From the NCBI RefSeq assembly GCF_029581355.1, contig NZ_CP120849.1:5612501-5676500 (forward strand): DNA of 64,000 bases, in the 5' to 3' direction. Positions 16,607-25,193 of this stretch are shown in pieces. Source of the DNA: Parabacteroides chongii. Lineage in GTDB: Bacteria; Bacteroidota; Bacteroidia; Bacteroidales; Tannerellaceae. The notes below the pieces were generated by a model. The model worked only from the letters and a program-made list of their open reading frames with translations. It searched no databases and was not told the DNA's origin. Every line of letters starts with the position of its first letter. Position 1 is the stretch's first letter. The position numbers and the translations under genes are program-made.

Positions 16607-16607
16607 A

Positions 16608-16642
16608 TTAATTGACAATTGATAATTGACAATTGACAATTA
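16608..16642. repeat. ATTGACA heptad repeats, left block
   Basis: About five 7-base units of ATTGACA (one variant ATTGATA) run directly upstream of the tsaB start codon, so they lie in its 5' leader. An inverted block of the same heptads is at 16735-16776. Confidence 0.8.
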
Positions 16643-16676
16643 TATTTGTCAAAAGCCAATCTTTTGATAATGGATG

Positions 16677-16684
16677 CAAAAGTA
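16677..16684 (-). promoter_or_regulatory. Promoter -7 box of tsaB
   Basis: The minus strand reads TACTTTTG. Transcription would start near 16670 and pass through the left heptad block before ATG 16606. Confidence 0.5.
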
Positions 16685-16734
16685 TAAAATAAACAGAACA
16701 GAACGGACGAAAACATCTATTTTATTCACCTTTT

Positions 16735-16776
16735 CAATTAATTGTCAATTGTCAATTGTCAATTGTCAATTGATTA
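16735..16776. repeat. ATTGTCA heptad repeats, right block
   Basis: ATTGTCA is repeated about five times in phase, the reverse complement of the left block. It ends four bases before the yicC -7 box, so it covers the yicC -33 region. Confidence 0.8.
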
Positions 16777-16779
16777 ATT

Positions 16780-16787
16780 TATCTTTG
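16780..16787 (+). promoter_or_regulatory. Promoter -7 box of the yicC-gmk operon
   Basis: TATCTTTG fits TAnnTTTG, 18 bases before ATG 16805. The heptad block immediately upstream supplies the TTG-containing -33 region. Confidence 0.55.
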
Positions 16788-16804
16788 CACAAATTTTTAG
16801 AACA

Positions 16805-17677
16805 ATGATACAATCAATGACTGGATTCGGTAAGGTTACAGCCGAACTTCCTTCAAAAAAGGTAACCGTAGAAATAAAAGCGCTCAACAGCAAGCAACTG
16901 GATTTATCAACCCGCATTCCGTCTATCTACAAAGATAAAGAAATGCAAATCCGTAGCCAGCTGCTTCAGTCGCTCGAACGGGGTAAGGTCGATTTCAGCA
17001 TTTACATTGAATATATAGGAAAAGATACTCCTACTCAGATTAACCTCACAGCTTTTGAAAGTTATTACAGCCAGATCAAAGACATCGCAGACAAACTGAA
17101 TATCGCACTTCCTACAGACTGGTTCCAGACATTACTGAAAATGCCGGATGTTATCAAGTCGGAAATCGTAGAGGTAGACGAAAGCGAATGGGAAGTTGTT
17201 TTCACAGCAGTAAAAGAGGCCATCAAGCATCTTTGTGATTTCCGTATCCAGGAAGGCGCCATGTTGCAGAAGCTGTTTGAAGAAAAGATCGGTAACATCG
17301 CCCGCTTACTTGCAGAAGTGGAAGAATACGAAGGCGAACGTATCGAAAAGATCAAAGCACGTATCATGGATAACCTTGAGAAGGTGGCAAACCAGGATTA
17401 CGATAAGAATCGTTTTGAACAGGAAATGATCTATTACATAGAGAAACTGGATGTAAACGAAGAAAAGAACCGTCTCGACAACCACCTGAAATATTTCATC
17501 AGCACAATGAAAGATGGACATGGACAGGGTAAAAAGCTTGGTTTCATCGCCCAAGAAATGGGACGCGAGATCAACACCCTCGGTTCGAAAAGCAATCATG
17601 CAGAAATGCAAAAGATCGTCGTTCAGATGAAAGACGAACTGGAACAGATCAAAGAACAGGTATTAAACGTTTTATAA
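16805..17677 (+). CDS. YicC family endoribonuclease
   Basis: The 290-residue protein begins MIQSMTGFGKV and ends with the C-terminal domain KKLGFIAQEMGREINTLGSK followed by KDELEQIKEQVLNV, both hallmarks of the YicC family (DUF1732 C-terminus). YicC is an endoribonuclease that affects small-RNA turnover in E. coli. It heads an operon with gmk (one base apart), the usual order in many bacteria. Length matches the family. Confidence 0.93.
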   Translation: MIQSMTGFGKVTAELPSKKVTVEIKALNSKQLDLSTRIPSIYKDKEMQIRSQLLQSLERGKVDFSIYIEYIGKDTPTQINLTAFESYYSQIKDIADKLNIALPTDWFQTLLKMPDVIKSEIVEVDESEWEVVFTAVKEAIKHLCDFRIQEGAMLQKLFEEKIGNIARLLAEVEEYEGERIEKIKARIMDNLEKVANQDYDKNRFEQEMIYYIEKLDVNEEKNRLDNHLKYFISTMKDGHGQGKKLGFIAQEMGREINTLGSKSNHAEMQKIVVQMKDELEQIKEQVLNVL

Positions 17678-17678
17678 T

Positions 17679-18248
17679 ATGGCTGGTAAACTAATTATAT
17701 TCTCCGCCCCGTCAGGCTCAGGTAAATCAACCATTATCAACTATCTGCTGAAGCAGAACCTGAACCTGCATTTCTCTATCTCGGCGACAAGCCGTGCTCC
17801 TCGCGGAACAGAAAAGGACGGCGTAGAATACTATTTCCTGACTCCCGACGAATTTCGGGCACGCATCGCTGCCGATGAATTCCTGGAATATGAGGAAGTC
17901 TACACCGATAAATATTACGGGACACTGAAAAGCGAAGTGGAACGTATCCTGAACGAAGGTAATAACGTGATATTCGACGTCGATGTAGTAGGCGGTTGTA
18001 ATATCAAGAAGTTCTATGGCGATCGTGCTTTGTCGGTTTTCATTCAGCCTCCCAGTATCGATCACCTGCGTGAACGCCTGGTAGGTCGTGGAACAGATAC
18101 ACCGGAAGTAATCGACAGCCGTATTGCCAAAGCGGAGTTTGAGCTGGGATTCATTCCCCACTTCGATGTTTGCATTGTGAACGATGATCTGGAAACGGCA
18201 CAGAAAGAAGCCTTTGAAGTAATCAAAAACTTTCTGACGAAGCCATGA
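17679..18248 (+). CDS. gmk: Guanylate kinase
   Basis: The 189 residues hold the P-loop APSGSGKST (9-17), the GMP-binding SATSRAPRGTEKDGVEYYFL and VIFDVDVVGG. It phosphorylates GMP to GDP with ATP. It follows yicC by one base and overlaps the next small ORF by four bases (ATGA), so all three are co-translated. Confidence 0.96.
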   Translation: MAGKLIIFSAPSGSGKSTIINYLLKQNLNLHFSISATSRAPRGTEKDGVEYYFLTPDEFRARIAADEFLEYEEVYTDKYYGTLKSEVERILNEGNNVIFDVDVVGGCNIKKFYGDRALSVFIQPPSIDHLRERLVGRGTDTPEVIDSRIAKAEFELGFIPHFDVCIVNDDLETAQKEAFEVIKNFLTKP

Positions 18249-18421
18249 GTACCAACGGTAAGCTACCACGTAAATGGGGATACATATTTGCCCTGACTGC
18301 TCTTGCTGCGCTGGGTACTTGTATTGCCGCCCTTATTTATAAAGAATATATTATAGCCTTAGCCACTGGATTGGTATTCGGAGCACAGGTATTTAATTTC
18401 ATAAAGTGGAAACGACAATAA
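18245..18421 (+). CDS. Small membrane protein of 58 residues between gmk and nadD
   Basis: ATG 18245 overlaps the gmk stop (ATGA). The product [20 protein letters not shown] then [20 protein letters not shown] and NFIKWKRQ has two hydrophobic segments (14-31 and 34-52) between basic ends. The overlap with gmk and the overlap of its 3' end with nadD argue that it is translated. I do not recognise a family; the position is between two housekeeping genes. Confidence 0.6.
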   Translation: MSTNGKLPRKWGYIFALTALAALGTCIAALIYKEYIIALATGLVFGAQVFNFIKWKRQ

Positions 18422-18993
18422 AGAAACTAAAAACCGGAATCTTTTCCGGTTCGTTCAATCCGGTTCACATCGGCCATCTGGCATTAGCCAACTGGCTGTG
18501 TGAATTTGCCGGACTGGATGAACTCTGGTTTCTTATCACCCCCCACAATCCTCTGAAAGACCGCGAAGAATTAATGGACGACCAGCTTCGTTATGAATTA
18601 GTCGAAGCAGCTATCGCCGGTTATCCGAAATTCCGCGCCAGCGATTTTGAGTTCTCTCTTCCCCAGCCGACCTATACGATCGACACGCTCCGGGCTCTCG
18701 ACCGTACCTATCCTGACCGTCAGTTCCATTTTATCATGGGAGCCGACAACTGGGCTTTCATAAAACGCTGGAAAGAATCCGATGTACTCATATCCAGTTA
18801 TCCGATCCTGATCTATCCCCGTAAAGGATATGAAATCATTCTACCGGCAAACTTTCCGGATATTCGTGCAGTAGAAGCACCATTGATGGAAGTCTCATCT
18901 ACTTTTATTCGGCAATCTTTAAAAGACGGCAAAGACGTACGTTTTTTCCTCCCAGAAGCGATACGTAATCATAAGTGCCTTTCAAATATATAA
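18406..18993 (+). CDS. nadD: Nicotinate-nucleotide adenylyltransferase
   Basis: The 195-residue product contains [16 protein letters not shown] (the HxGH nucleotidyltransferase motif), [14 protein letters not shown] and [10 protein letters not shown]. It makes nicotinic acid adenine dinucleotide from the mononucleotide in NAD synthesis. The likely start is GTG 18406, which overlaps the preceding small ORF by 16 bases. The frame contains no ATG before the catalytic region. Confidence 0.93.
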   Translation: METTIKKLKTGIFSGSFNPVHIGHLALANWLCEFAGLDELWFLITPHNPLKDREELMDDQLRYELVEAAIAGYPKFRASDFEFSLPQPTYTIDTLRALDRTYPDRQFHFIMGADNWAFIKRWKESDVLISSYPILIYPRKGYEIILPANFPDIRAVEAPLMEVSSTFIRQSLKDGKDVRFFLPEAIRNHKCLSNI

Positions 18994-19041
18994 TTAAGTA
19001 AACTACGACTCACTTTTGACCGATAAGTGAGAAAAGTTTTG

Positions 19042-19049
19042 TACTTTTG
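19042..19049 (+). promoter_or_regulatory. Promoter of lysS
   Basis: TACTTTTG matches TAnnTTTG, with TTTG at 19015-19018 as a possible -33 (23 bases apart). It lies 28 bases before ATG 19077. Confidence 0.6.
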
Positions 19050-19076
19050 CGCCGTATTATACAAAATAATAGCGTA

Positions 19077-20807
19077 ATGAATCTATTAGAACTGAGTGAA
19101 CAGGAAATCATAAGACGCAATAGCATGGAGCAATTGCGCCAAATGGGGATAGAACCTTATCCCGCTGCCGAGTACGTAACAAACGCATTTTCCAATGAAA
19201 TAAAGGCATCCTTTAAAGACGATGCCGAACCTCGTCCTGTAAGTATTGCCGGACGTATCATGAGCCGCCGTATCATGGGTAAGGCTTCTTTCATGGAGCT
19301 GCAGGATTCTGAAGGCAGAATACAGGTGTATATCTCCCGTGATGATATTTGTCCGGACGAAAACAAAGATTTATATAACGTCGTTTTCAAAAAGTTGCTC
19401 GATATCGGAGACATCGTCGGAATCAAAGGTTTTGTATTCCGCACACAGATGGGTGAAATCTCCGTACATGCACAAGAGATAACGGTATTATCCAAATCAC
19501 TCAGACCGCTGCCGGTCGTTAAATACAAAGACGGTGTTGCCTATGACGGATTCAACGATCCCGAACTGCGCTATCGCCAGCGTTATGTCGACCTGATCGT
19601 AAACGATGGCGTAAAGGATATTTTCATGAAACGTGCAAAAGTGATCAAAACAATGCGCGCTGTGCTCGATGATGCCGGATATACGGAAGTAGAAACTCCG
19701 ATCCTTCAGTCTATCGCCGGTGGTGCAAGTGCACGTCCGTTTATCACGCATCATAACTCATTAGATATTGACCTCTATCTGCGTATCGCTACCGAACTGT
19801 ATCTGAAAAGACTGATCGTCGGCGGTTTTGAAGGGGTTTACGAAATCGGCAAGAACTTCCGTAACGAAGGTATGGACCGGACACACAACCCGGAATTTAC
19901 TTGCGTGGAACTGTATGTGCAGTATAAGGATTACAACTGGATGATGAGCTTCACGGAGCAACTGCTGGAAAAGATCTGTATGGCTGTCAACGGCACATGC
20001 GAAACCGTAGTCGACGGCAAGACCATCAGCTTCAAGGCTCCTTTCCGCCGTCTGCCTATTCTGGAAGCCATCAAGGAAAAGACCGGTTACGACCTGGAAG
20101 GCAAGAGCGAAGATGAAATCCGTTCAATTTGTAAAGAATTGAAGATGGAGATCGACGATACGATGGGTAAAGGTAAACTGATCGATGAAATCTTCGGAGA
20201 ATTCTGCGAAGGTACATTTATCCAGCCGACATTCATTATCGACTATCCGGTTGAAATGAGCCCATTGACTAAAATGCACCGCAGCAAACCGGGACTGACA
20301 GAACGTTTCGAATTGATGGTGAACGGTAAAGAGTTGGCAAACGCTTATAGCGAGCTGAACGATCCGATCGACCAGGAAGAACGTTTCAAAGATCAGTTGA
20401 AGTTGAGCGAAAAGGGGGACGACGAAGCGATGTTCATCGACCAGGACTTCCTGCGTGCACTGCAATTCGGTATGCCTCCGACATCCGGTATCGGTATCGG
20501 TATCGACCGTTTGGTGATGTTGATGACAGGCCAGACGACGATCCAGGAAGTTTTATTCTTCCCGCAGATGCGTCCTGAAAAAACAGTAAAGAAAGATACT
20601 GCTGATAAATATGTAGCATTAGGAATCGATGAAGCCTGGGTTCCGGCATTACAGAAAGCCGGATACATAACTGTTGACACGCTGAAAGAGTTAAATCCTA
20701 ACAAGTTACGTCAGGAGCTTTGCGAAATGAACAAGAAGTATAAGCTGGAACTGCAAAATCCTGCGGCTGAAGAAGTTGAAGCCTGGATTGCTAATGCGGC
20801 CAAATAA
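19077..20807 (+). CDS. lysS: Lysyl-tRNA synthetase, class II
   Basis: From ATG 19077 ([11 protein letters not shown]) the protein is 576 residues. It has an OB-fold anticodon domain ([20 protein letters not shown]), motif 2 ([18 protein letters not shown]) and motif 3 ([16 protein letters not shown]). The frame extends to a TTG at 19047, but that lies inside the promoter, so 19077 is the start. About 70 C-terminal residues (from about 505) form an extra helical tail ([18 protein letters not shown]), seen in Bacteroidota enzymes as I recall. Confidence 0.95.
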   Translation: MNLLELSEQEIIRRNSMEQLRQMGIEPYPAAEYVTNAFSNEIKASFKDDAEPRPVSIAGRIMSRRIMGKASFMELQDSEGRIQVYISRDDICPDENKDLYNVVFKKLLDIGDIVGIKGFVFRTQMGEISVHAQEITVLSKSLRPLPVVKYKDGVAYDGFNDPELRYRQRYVDLIVNDGVKDIFMKRAKVIKTMRAVLDDAGYTEVETPILQSIAGGASARPFITHHNSLDIDLYLRIATELYLKRLIVGGFEGVYEIGKNFRNEGMDRTHNPEFTCVELYVQYKDYNWMMSFTEQLLEKICMAVNGTCETVVDGKTISFKAPFRRLPILEAIKEKTGYDLEGKSEDEIRSICKELKMEIDDTMGKGKLIDEIFGEFCEGTFIQPTFIIDYPVEMSPLTKMHRSKPGLTERFELMVNGKELANAYSELNDPIDQEERFKDQLKLSEKGDDEAMFIDQDFLRALQFGMPPTSGIGIGIDRLVMLMTGQTTIQEVLFFPQMRPEKTVKKDTADKYVALGIDEAWVPALQKAGYITVDTLKELNPNKLRQELCEMNKKYKLELQNPAAEEVEAWIANAAK

Positions 20808-20818
20808 AAGGGAATGCC

Positions 20819-21814
20819 ATGAAATTACCCGGTAAAATAGCAATAATGGGAGGTGGTAGCTGGGCTACCGCCTTAGCCAAAATTGTTCTTTCTACACAGG
20901 ATAGTATTAACTGGTACATGCGCCGTCAGGACCAGGTTGACGACTTTTTAAAAACCGGACATAACCCAAGTTATTTGTCGGCCGTAAAGTTCGATACAGA
21001 CAAAATTAAATTCTACACAGATATAAACGAGGTTATCAAAGATTCAGATACGCTGATCTTTGCTACCCCTTCTCCTTTCCTGAAGCAGCATTTGATGAAA
21101 GTCACCACTCCGCTGAATGACAAATTCATCATTTCTGCCATCAAGGGAATCGTCCCGGACGAGAATATGCTGATTGCCGATTATTTCACGGAATACTACA
21201 ATGTTCCGACGGATCATATCGCAGTCATCGGAGGCCCGTGCCATGCGGAAGAGATAGCACTCGAACGTCTCTCCTATATCACGCTGGCCTGTTCCAATAT
21301 CGATAACGCACGGGCTGTCGCACATGTATTTCAGAATCCATATTTAAACAACTATTGCTGCAAAGATGTTAGAGGTATAGAATATGCTTCCGTACTGAAA
21401 AATGTATATGCCATCGTTGCAGGTATTTGTCACGGGATGAAGTATGGCGACAACTTCCTGGCTGTGTTTATCTGCAATGCGATTGAAGAAATGCGTAACT
21501 TCCTGAATTCCGTACATAGCCTGGAGCGGGATGTTACTGATTCCGTTTATTTGGGAGACCTGCTGGTAACTGCCTATTCCCGTTTCAGCCGTAACCGTAC
21601 ATTCGGGACGATGATCGGAAAAGGATATTCGGTGAAAATCGCCCAACTGGAAATGGAAATGATCGCCGAAGGGTATTACGGGACCAAGTGTATTCACGAA
21701 ATAAACGAGAAATATAAGGTAAACATGCCGATCCTGGATGCCTTATACGACATTTTATATGAAAGAAAATCGCCGACTACCATCATACGGCAGTTGACAG
21801 AAACATTTAAGTAG
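20819..21814 (+). CDS. gpsA: Glycerol-3-phosphate dehydrogenase [NAD(P)+]
   Basis: The 331 residues hold the Rossmann motif [12 protein letters not shown] (10-21), [14 protein letters not shown] and the catalytic-lysine region [14 protein letters not shown]. It reduces dihydroxyacetone phosphate to sn-glycerol-3-phosphate for phospholipid synthesis. It lies 11 bases after lysS and 2 bases before pgi, so the three form an operon. Confidence 0.94.
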   Translation: MKLPGKIAIMGGGSWATALAKIVLSTQDSINWYMRRQDQVDDFLKTGHNPSYLSAVKFDTDKIKFYTDINEVIKDSDTLIFATPSPFLKQHLMKVTTPLNDKFIISAIKGIVPDENMLIADYFTEYYNVPTDHIAVIGGPCHAEEIALERLSYITLACSNIDNARAVAHVFQNPYLNNYCCKDVRGIEYASVLKNVYAIVAGICHGMKYGDNFLAVFICNAIEEMRNFLNSVHSLERDVTDSVYLGDLLVTAYSRFSRNRTFGTMIGKGYSVKIAQLEMEMIAEGYYGTKCIHEINEKYKVNMPILDALYDILYERKSPTTIIRQLTETFK

Positions 21815-21816
21815 AT

Positions 21817-23160
21817 ATGAAAAACATCAGTCTTAACATCGACAAAGCACTGGGCGCTGTTACGAAAGAACAAGTATACGCACAGGAAGCTAAGGCAAAC
21901 GAATGTATTGCCACTTTACATAACGGAAACGGAGCTGGTAACGACTTCTTAGGTTGGTTACATCTCCCCTCTTCTATTACAGATGCTGAATTGACAGACA
22001 TCGAGTACACCGCTAACGTGCTTCGTTCCAAATGTGACGTTGTCGTAGCTATCGGTATCGGCGGAAGTTACCTGGGAACAAAGGCCGTTGTTGAAGCATT
22101 GAACAATAGCTTCGACTGGTTACAGTCTGACCGCAAAAATCCGGTTGTCCTGTATGCCGGACAGAATATCGGTGAAGATTACCTGTATGAGCTGTGCGAA
22201 GTTCTGAAAGGGAAACAGTTCGGTCTGATCAACATCTCTAAATCAGGAACGACAACCGAGCCTGCCCTTGCATTCCGTATGTTGAAGAAACAACTGGAAG
22301 ACGCTGTTGGTAAAGAAGAAGCAAAACATCGTATCGTTGCTATTACTGATGCTAAAAGAGGTGCCCTGCGTACATTAGCTGACCAGGAAGGTTATAAGAC
22401 TTTCGTTATCCCTGATAATGTAGGCGGACGTTTCTCCGTACTGACTCCGGTTGGTTTGCTGCCTATCGCTGTAGCAGGTATCAGCATCCGCGAACTGGTT
22501 GCCGGTGCTGTTTCTATGGAAAAAGCAACGGGTACGGATGTTCCTTTTGCAGAAAACCTGTCGGCTATCTATGCTGCAACTCGCAACGAATTGTATAAGA
22601 GCGGTAAAAAGATCGAAATCCTAGCCAACTTCCATCCGAAATTGCATTACATCGGTGAATGGTGGAAACAGTTGTACGGTGAAAGTGAAGGTAAAGACGG
22701 TAAAGGTATTTTCCCGGCTTCTGTCGACTTGACAACCGACCTGCACTCTATGGGTCAATGGATACAGGAAGGTGAACGCATTATCTTCGAAACCGTCATT
22801 TCAATTGAAGAACCGGATCATAAAGTAATCGTTCCGACTGACGAAGCAAACCTGGACGGATTGAACTTCCTTGCAGGCAAACGCGTGGACGAAGTAAATA
22901 AGATGGCAGAACTGGGAACTCAGCTGGCACATGTTGACGGTGGCGTTCCTAACATCAAGATCACGATGCCGGCAGTAAATGCTTATTACATCGGTCAGCT
23001 GTTCTACTTCTTTGAAAAAGCTTGCGGTATCAGCGGTTATATGCTGGGCGTCAATCCGTTCGACCAGCCGGGGGTTGAAGCTTACAAGAAGAACATGTTC
23101 GCGCTGTTGAACAAGCCCGGATATGAAAAGGAAAGCGAAGCGATCCGCGCTAAACTTTAA
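21817..23160 (+). CDS. pgi: Glucose-6-phosphate isomerase
   Basis: The 447-residue protein has the SIS motifs [19 protein letters not shown] and [15 protein letters not shown], plus [10 protein letters not shown]. It interconverts glucose-6-phosphate and fructose-6-phosphate. The length is that of the short bacterial type. It follows gpsA by two bases and is followed by a strong terminator. Confidence 0.95.
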   Translation: MKNISLNIDKALGAVTKEQVYAQEAKANECIATLHNGNGAGNDFLGWLHLPSSITDAELTDIEYTANVLRSKCDVVVAIGIGGSYLGTKAVVEALNNSFDWLQSDRKNPVVLYAGQNIGEDYLYELCEVLKGKQFGLINISKSGTTTEPALAFRMLKKQLEDAVGKEEAKHRIVAITDAKRGALRTLADQEGYKTFVIPDNVGGRFSVLTPVGLLPIAVAGISIRELVAGAVSMEKATGTDVPFAENLSAIYAATRNELYKSGKKIEILANFHPKLHYIGEWWKQLYGESEGKDGKGIFPASVDLTTDLHSMGQWIQEGERIIFETVISIEEPDHKVIVPTDEANLDGLNFLAGKRVDEVNKMAELGTQLAHVDGGVPNIKITMPAVNAYYIGQLFYFFEKACGISGYMLGVNPFDQPGVEAYKKNMFALLNKPGYEKESEAIRAKL

Positions 23161-23186
23161 AAAGATAGAATTTAGATATAGAAATG

Positions 23187-23219
23187 GGTTGTGCCAACAT
23201 TTTGGCACAACCTTTTTTT
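23187..23219 (+). terminator. Rho-independent terminator after pgi
   Basis: GGTTGTGCCAA pairs perfectly with TTGGCACAACC around a 4-base loop and is followed by seven T. It ends the lysS-gpsA-pgi operon. Confidence 0.9.
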
Positions 23220-23229
23220 ATAGTTCTAT

Positions 23230-23314
23230 CAATGCCTATTGTTAGGGTGTTACAATGCCTATTCTAAGGAGCTAACAATGCCTATTATTAAGGTCTTACG
23301 ATAGGCATTGTTAG
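23230..23314. repeat. CAATGCCTATT array, 23-base period, three direct copies and one inverted
   Basis: AATGCCTATT starts at 23231, 23254 and 23277. An inverted copy (ATAGGCATT) follows with its centre 23 bases after the third. CTAACAATGCCTAT (23272-23285) and ATAGGCATTGTTAG (23301-23314) are perfect reverse complements, so the array can close as a 14-base hairpin. Each unit also holds a small CCTA/TAGG-type dyad. It starts 11 bases after the pgi terminator. Confidence 0.8.
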
Positions 23315-23387
23315 AATAAGAACAATCCCGGGCTTGAAAACGTATGAGCATTGTGTATAAAAAGAGTTTTGACAACCACTATTTTCG

Positions 23388-23395
23388 TAACTTTG
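23388..23395 (+). promoter_or_regulatory. Promoter -7 box of the HAD phosphatase gene
   Basis: TAACTTTG fits TAnnTTTG, with TTTG at 23368-23371 upstream (16 bases apart, shorter than usual). It lies inside the longest reading frame of the next gene, which shows that translation starts further on. Confidence 0.5.
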
Positions 23396-23412
23396 CAGAG
23401 ATTATTAAGAAT

Positions 23413-24150
23413 ATGAACAGAATGATACAAGAAGCTATCAAGTGTTATCTGCAAAAGCAGAAACAGGATTATCTTTCGCCCAAAGCCGTACTTTTCGATA
23501 TGGATGGCGTGCTCTACGACTCAATGCGTTTTCATGCCCAAGCCTGGTATGAGACAGCCATAAATCATCAACTTCAAGCCGTAAAAGAAGATTTTTATAT
23601 GTTTGAAGGTCGTACCGGAGAAAGTACAATCAATGAGTTATATCAGCGTACATTTCAACGTGACGCAACAGATCAAGAGAAGCAGGATATATATGACGAG
23701 AAAGCAATGCTTTTCAACAAATACAATGATGGTAAAGCGATGACTGGTGCTGCCGAGGTTTTAAAACAGGCTAAAAGCCATGGTTTACAGACACTAGTCG
23801 TTACCGGCTCGGGACAACATAGCCTCATCAATAAGCTGGAACATACGTATCCCGGTTATTTTACCCGCGAGAAGATGGTTACGGCCTTTGATGTGAAATA
23901 TGGCAAACCTCATCCCGAACCTTATCTGATGGGACTGGAAAAAGCCGGAGTAAAGGCGAATGAAGCCTTTGTCGTGGAGAATGCACCGATGGGTGTGGAA
24001 GCGGGCGTTGCTGCCGGTATCTTTACAATTGCGGTCAATACGGGACCGCTGCCCGATAAAGTGCTGCTGGATGCAGGAGCCGACCTGTTATATCCGGATA
24101 TGACGAGCCTGGCAAACGACTGGGATAATATAATGAAAACATATCTGTAG
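23413..24150 (+). CDS. HAD-family phosphatase / beta-phosphoglucomutase-like
   Basis: From ATG 23413 (MNRMIQEAIKCYL) the protein is 245 residues. HAD motifs are all present: LFDMDGVLYDSM (I), VVTGSG (II), GKPHPEPYLMG (III) and VVENAPMGVEAGVAAG (IV). It has the cap region of the beta-phosphoglucomutase/phosphatase group (FEGRTGESTINELY). The substrate cannot be told. The reading frame begins upstream at 23344, but the promoter box falls inside that part. The stop TAG is the first three bases of a repeat element. Confidence 0.9.
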   Translation: MNRMIQEAIKCYLQKQKQDYLSPKAVLFDMDGVLYDSMRFHAQAWYETAINHQLQAVKEDFYMFEGRTGESTINELYQRTFQRDATDQEKQDIYDEKAMLFNKYNDGKAMTGAAEVLKQAKSHGLQTLVVTGSGQHSLINKLEHTYPGYFTREKMVTAFDVKYGKPHPEPYLMGLEKAGVKANEAFVVENAPMGVEAGVAAGIFTIAVNTGPLPDKVLLDAGADLLYPDMTSLANDWDNIMKTYL

Positions 24151-24222
24151 GGGCAGGATCTGCCTGCCCTTGATGCAATAAAATTCAAACATTATGGAAG
24201 GGTGGGCAAACCCCGCCCCTAC
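24147..24222. repeat. Small GC-rich palindromic element with GTAGGGGC ends
   Basis: The element starts with GTAGGGGC and ends with GCCCCTAC, an 8-base inverted pair. Inside are the hairpin GGGCAGG-ATCTG-CCTGCCC (24152-24170) and GGGTGGGCAAACCCCGCCC. Such elements are dispersed in many bacterial genomes, as I recall. It overlaps the HAD stop codon and could also serve as a terminator. Confidence 0.6.
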
Positions 24223-24226
24223 GATG

Positions 24227-25099
24227 TTATTTCACATAATCTGCCGCATTCAGATAGTCAAAACTTTGCTGACAGCTTTCAACCGGATTATTATTTGTAT
24301 ATTCTTCTACTTCAACGTACCAGTCTTTTACATTATTGGCATACATCTGATCGAAGATAGGCTTGAAATCAATCTTACCGCTGGCACCGATTTCCATATC
24401 ATCTTTAATATGAATGGTCTTGAACTGGCTCGGACGGGATTTCAGATAAGCAACAGGATCCGCACCACCTTCTTTCACCCAGTAAACGTCCATCTGGAAG
24501 AATACATGATTGGGACTTACGTTATCCAACAGGAAATCGTAAATCAACTTATCTTCTATCTTACGGAATTCAAATGCATGGTTGTGATAACCGAATGCAA
24601 TACTGGCGGCAGCCGTCTTATAACCTACCGTATTGAAATAATCACAATACATCTTCAGGTCATCCAACGTAGTCTGGTCGTTCACCGGCATCCAGGGCTG
24701 AACCATATATTTAACGCCTAATTCATTATGAGCGTCGATCGCCTGATCCCACCAGCTCATTACTTCTGCTTCTTTTTCTTTTGTGAACTCCTGTCCCAGG
24801 TGAGCACTGGTACATTTCATACCGAGGTCATTACACATTTTCTTAAATTCGGCAGGAGCCATTCCATAGATCTTACCGTTATTGTAACCGGCTGTTTCCA
24901 GATTTGTATATCCCATTTTGGAAGCAGTCTCCAATACAGTCTGAATACCCTCATCTTTTACAAGGTCTCTTAAAGAATACAACTGTAAACCGATATGTTT
25001 CTTCGATTTTTCGGCACAAGAAGATAATAACTGAGGTGCAACTAAACCTCCTGCAAGCAACATTGAAGCTTGCTTCAAAAAGTTACGTCTGTTCTGCAT
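24227..25099 (-). CDS. TIM-barrel sugar-phosphate isomerase/epimerase family protein
   Basis: The 290 residues open with a twin-arginine-like signal (NRRNFLKQASMLLAGGL, then LLSSC at 27), so the mature protein is probably a lipoprotein exported folded. The rest is an AP-endonuclease-2-type TIM barrel: HIGLQLYSLRDLV, YTNLETAGYNNGK, FGYHNHAFEFRK, FQMDVYWVKEGGAD, TIHIKDDMEIG. Exported members of this family in Bacteroidota act on sugars, for instance 3-keto-glycosides; the substrate here is unknown. It stands alone. Confidence 0.85.
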   Translation of the reverse strand: MQNRRNFLKQASMLLAGGLVAPQLLSSCAEKSKKHIGLQLYSLRDLVKDEGIQTVLETASKMGYTNLETAGYNNGKIYGMAPAEFKKMCNDLGMKCTSAHLGQEFTKEKEAEVMSWWDQAIDAHNELGVKYMVQPWMPVNDQTTLDDLKMYCDYFNTVGYKTAAASIAFGYHNHAFEFRKIEDKLIYDFLLDNVSPNHVFFQMDVYWVKEGGADPVAYLKSRPSQFKTIHIKDDMEIGASGKIDFKPIFDQMYANNVKDWYVEVEEYTNNNPVESCQQSFDYLNAADYVK

Positions 25100-25133
25100 A
25101 GTACTAAAAATTAAGTTTGATTGAGAATTTGTA

Positions 25134-25141
25134 CAAAAGTA
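25134..25141 (-). promoter_or_regulatory. Promoter -7 box of the TIM-barrel gene
   Basis: The minus strand reads TACTTTTG, 35 bases before ATG 25099. A perfect inverted pair (TTTGATGGATT at 25150-25160 and AATCCATCAAA at 25179-25189) sits just upstream and may be an operator or the 3' hairpin of the efflux operon. Confidence 0.5.
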
Positions 25142-25193
25142 AGACTATATTTGATGGATTCTAACATTATTTCGTTAAAATCCATCAAAAACA

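Noticed and set aside
16607..16639. N-terminal extension of TsaB (MSIVNYQLSIN)
   Set aside because: It is the translation of the ATTGACA heptads and is not part of the family. ATG 16606 is the sensible start.
19047..19076. TTG start for LysS
   Set aside because: It lies inside the promoter box region; ATG 19077 follows the expected leader.
23344..23412. Longer N-terminus of the HAD phosphatase
   Set aside because: The -7 box 23388-23395 falls inside it.
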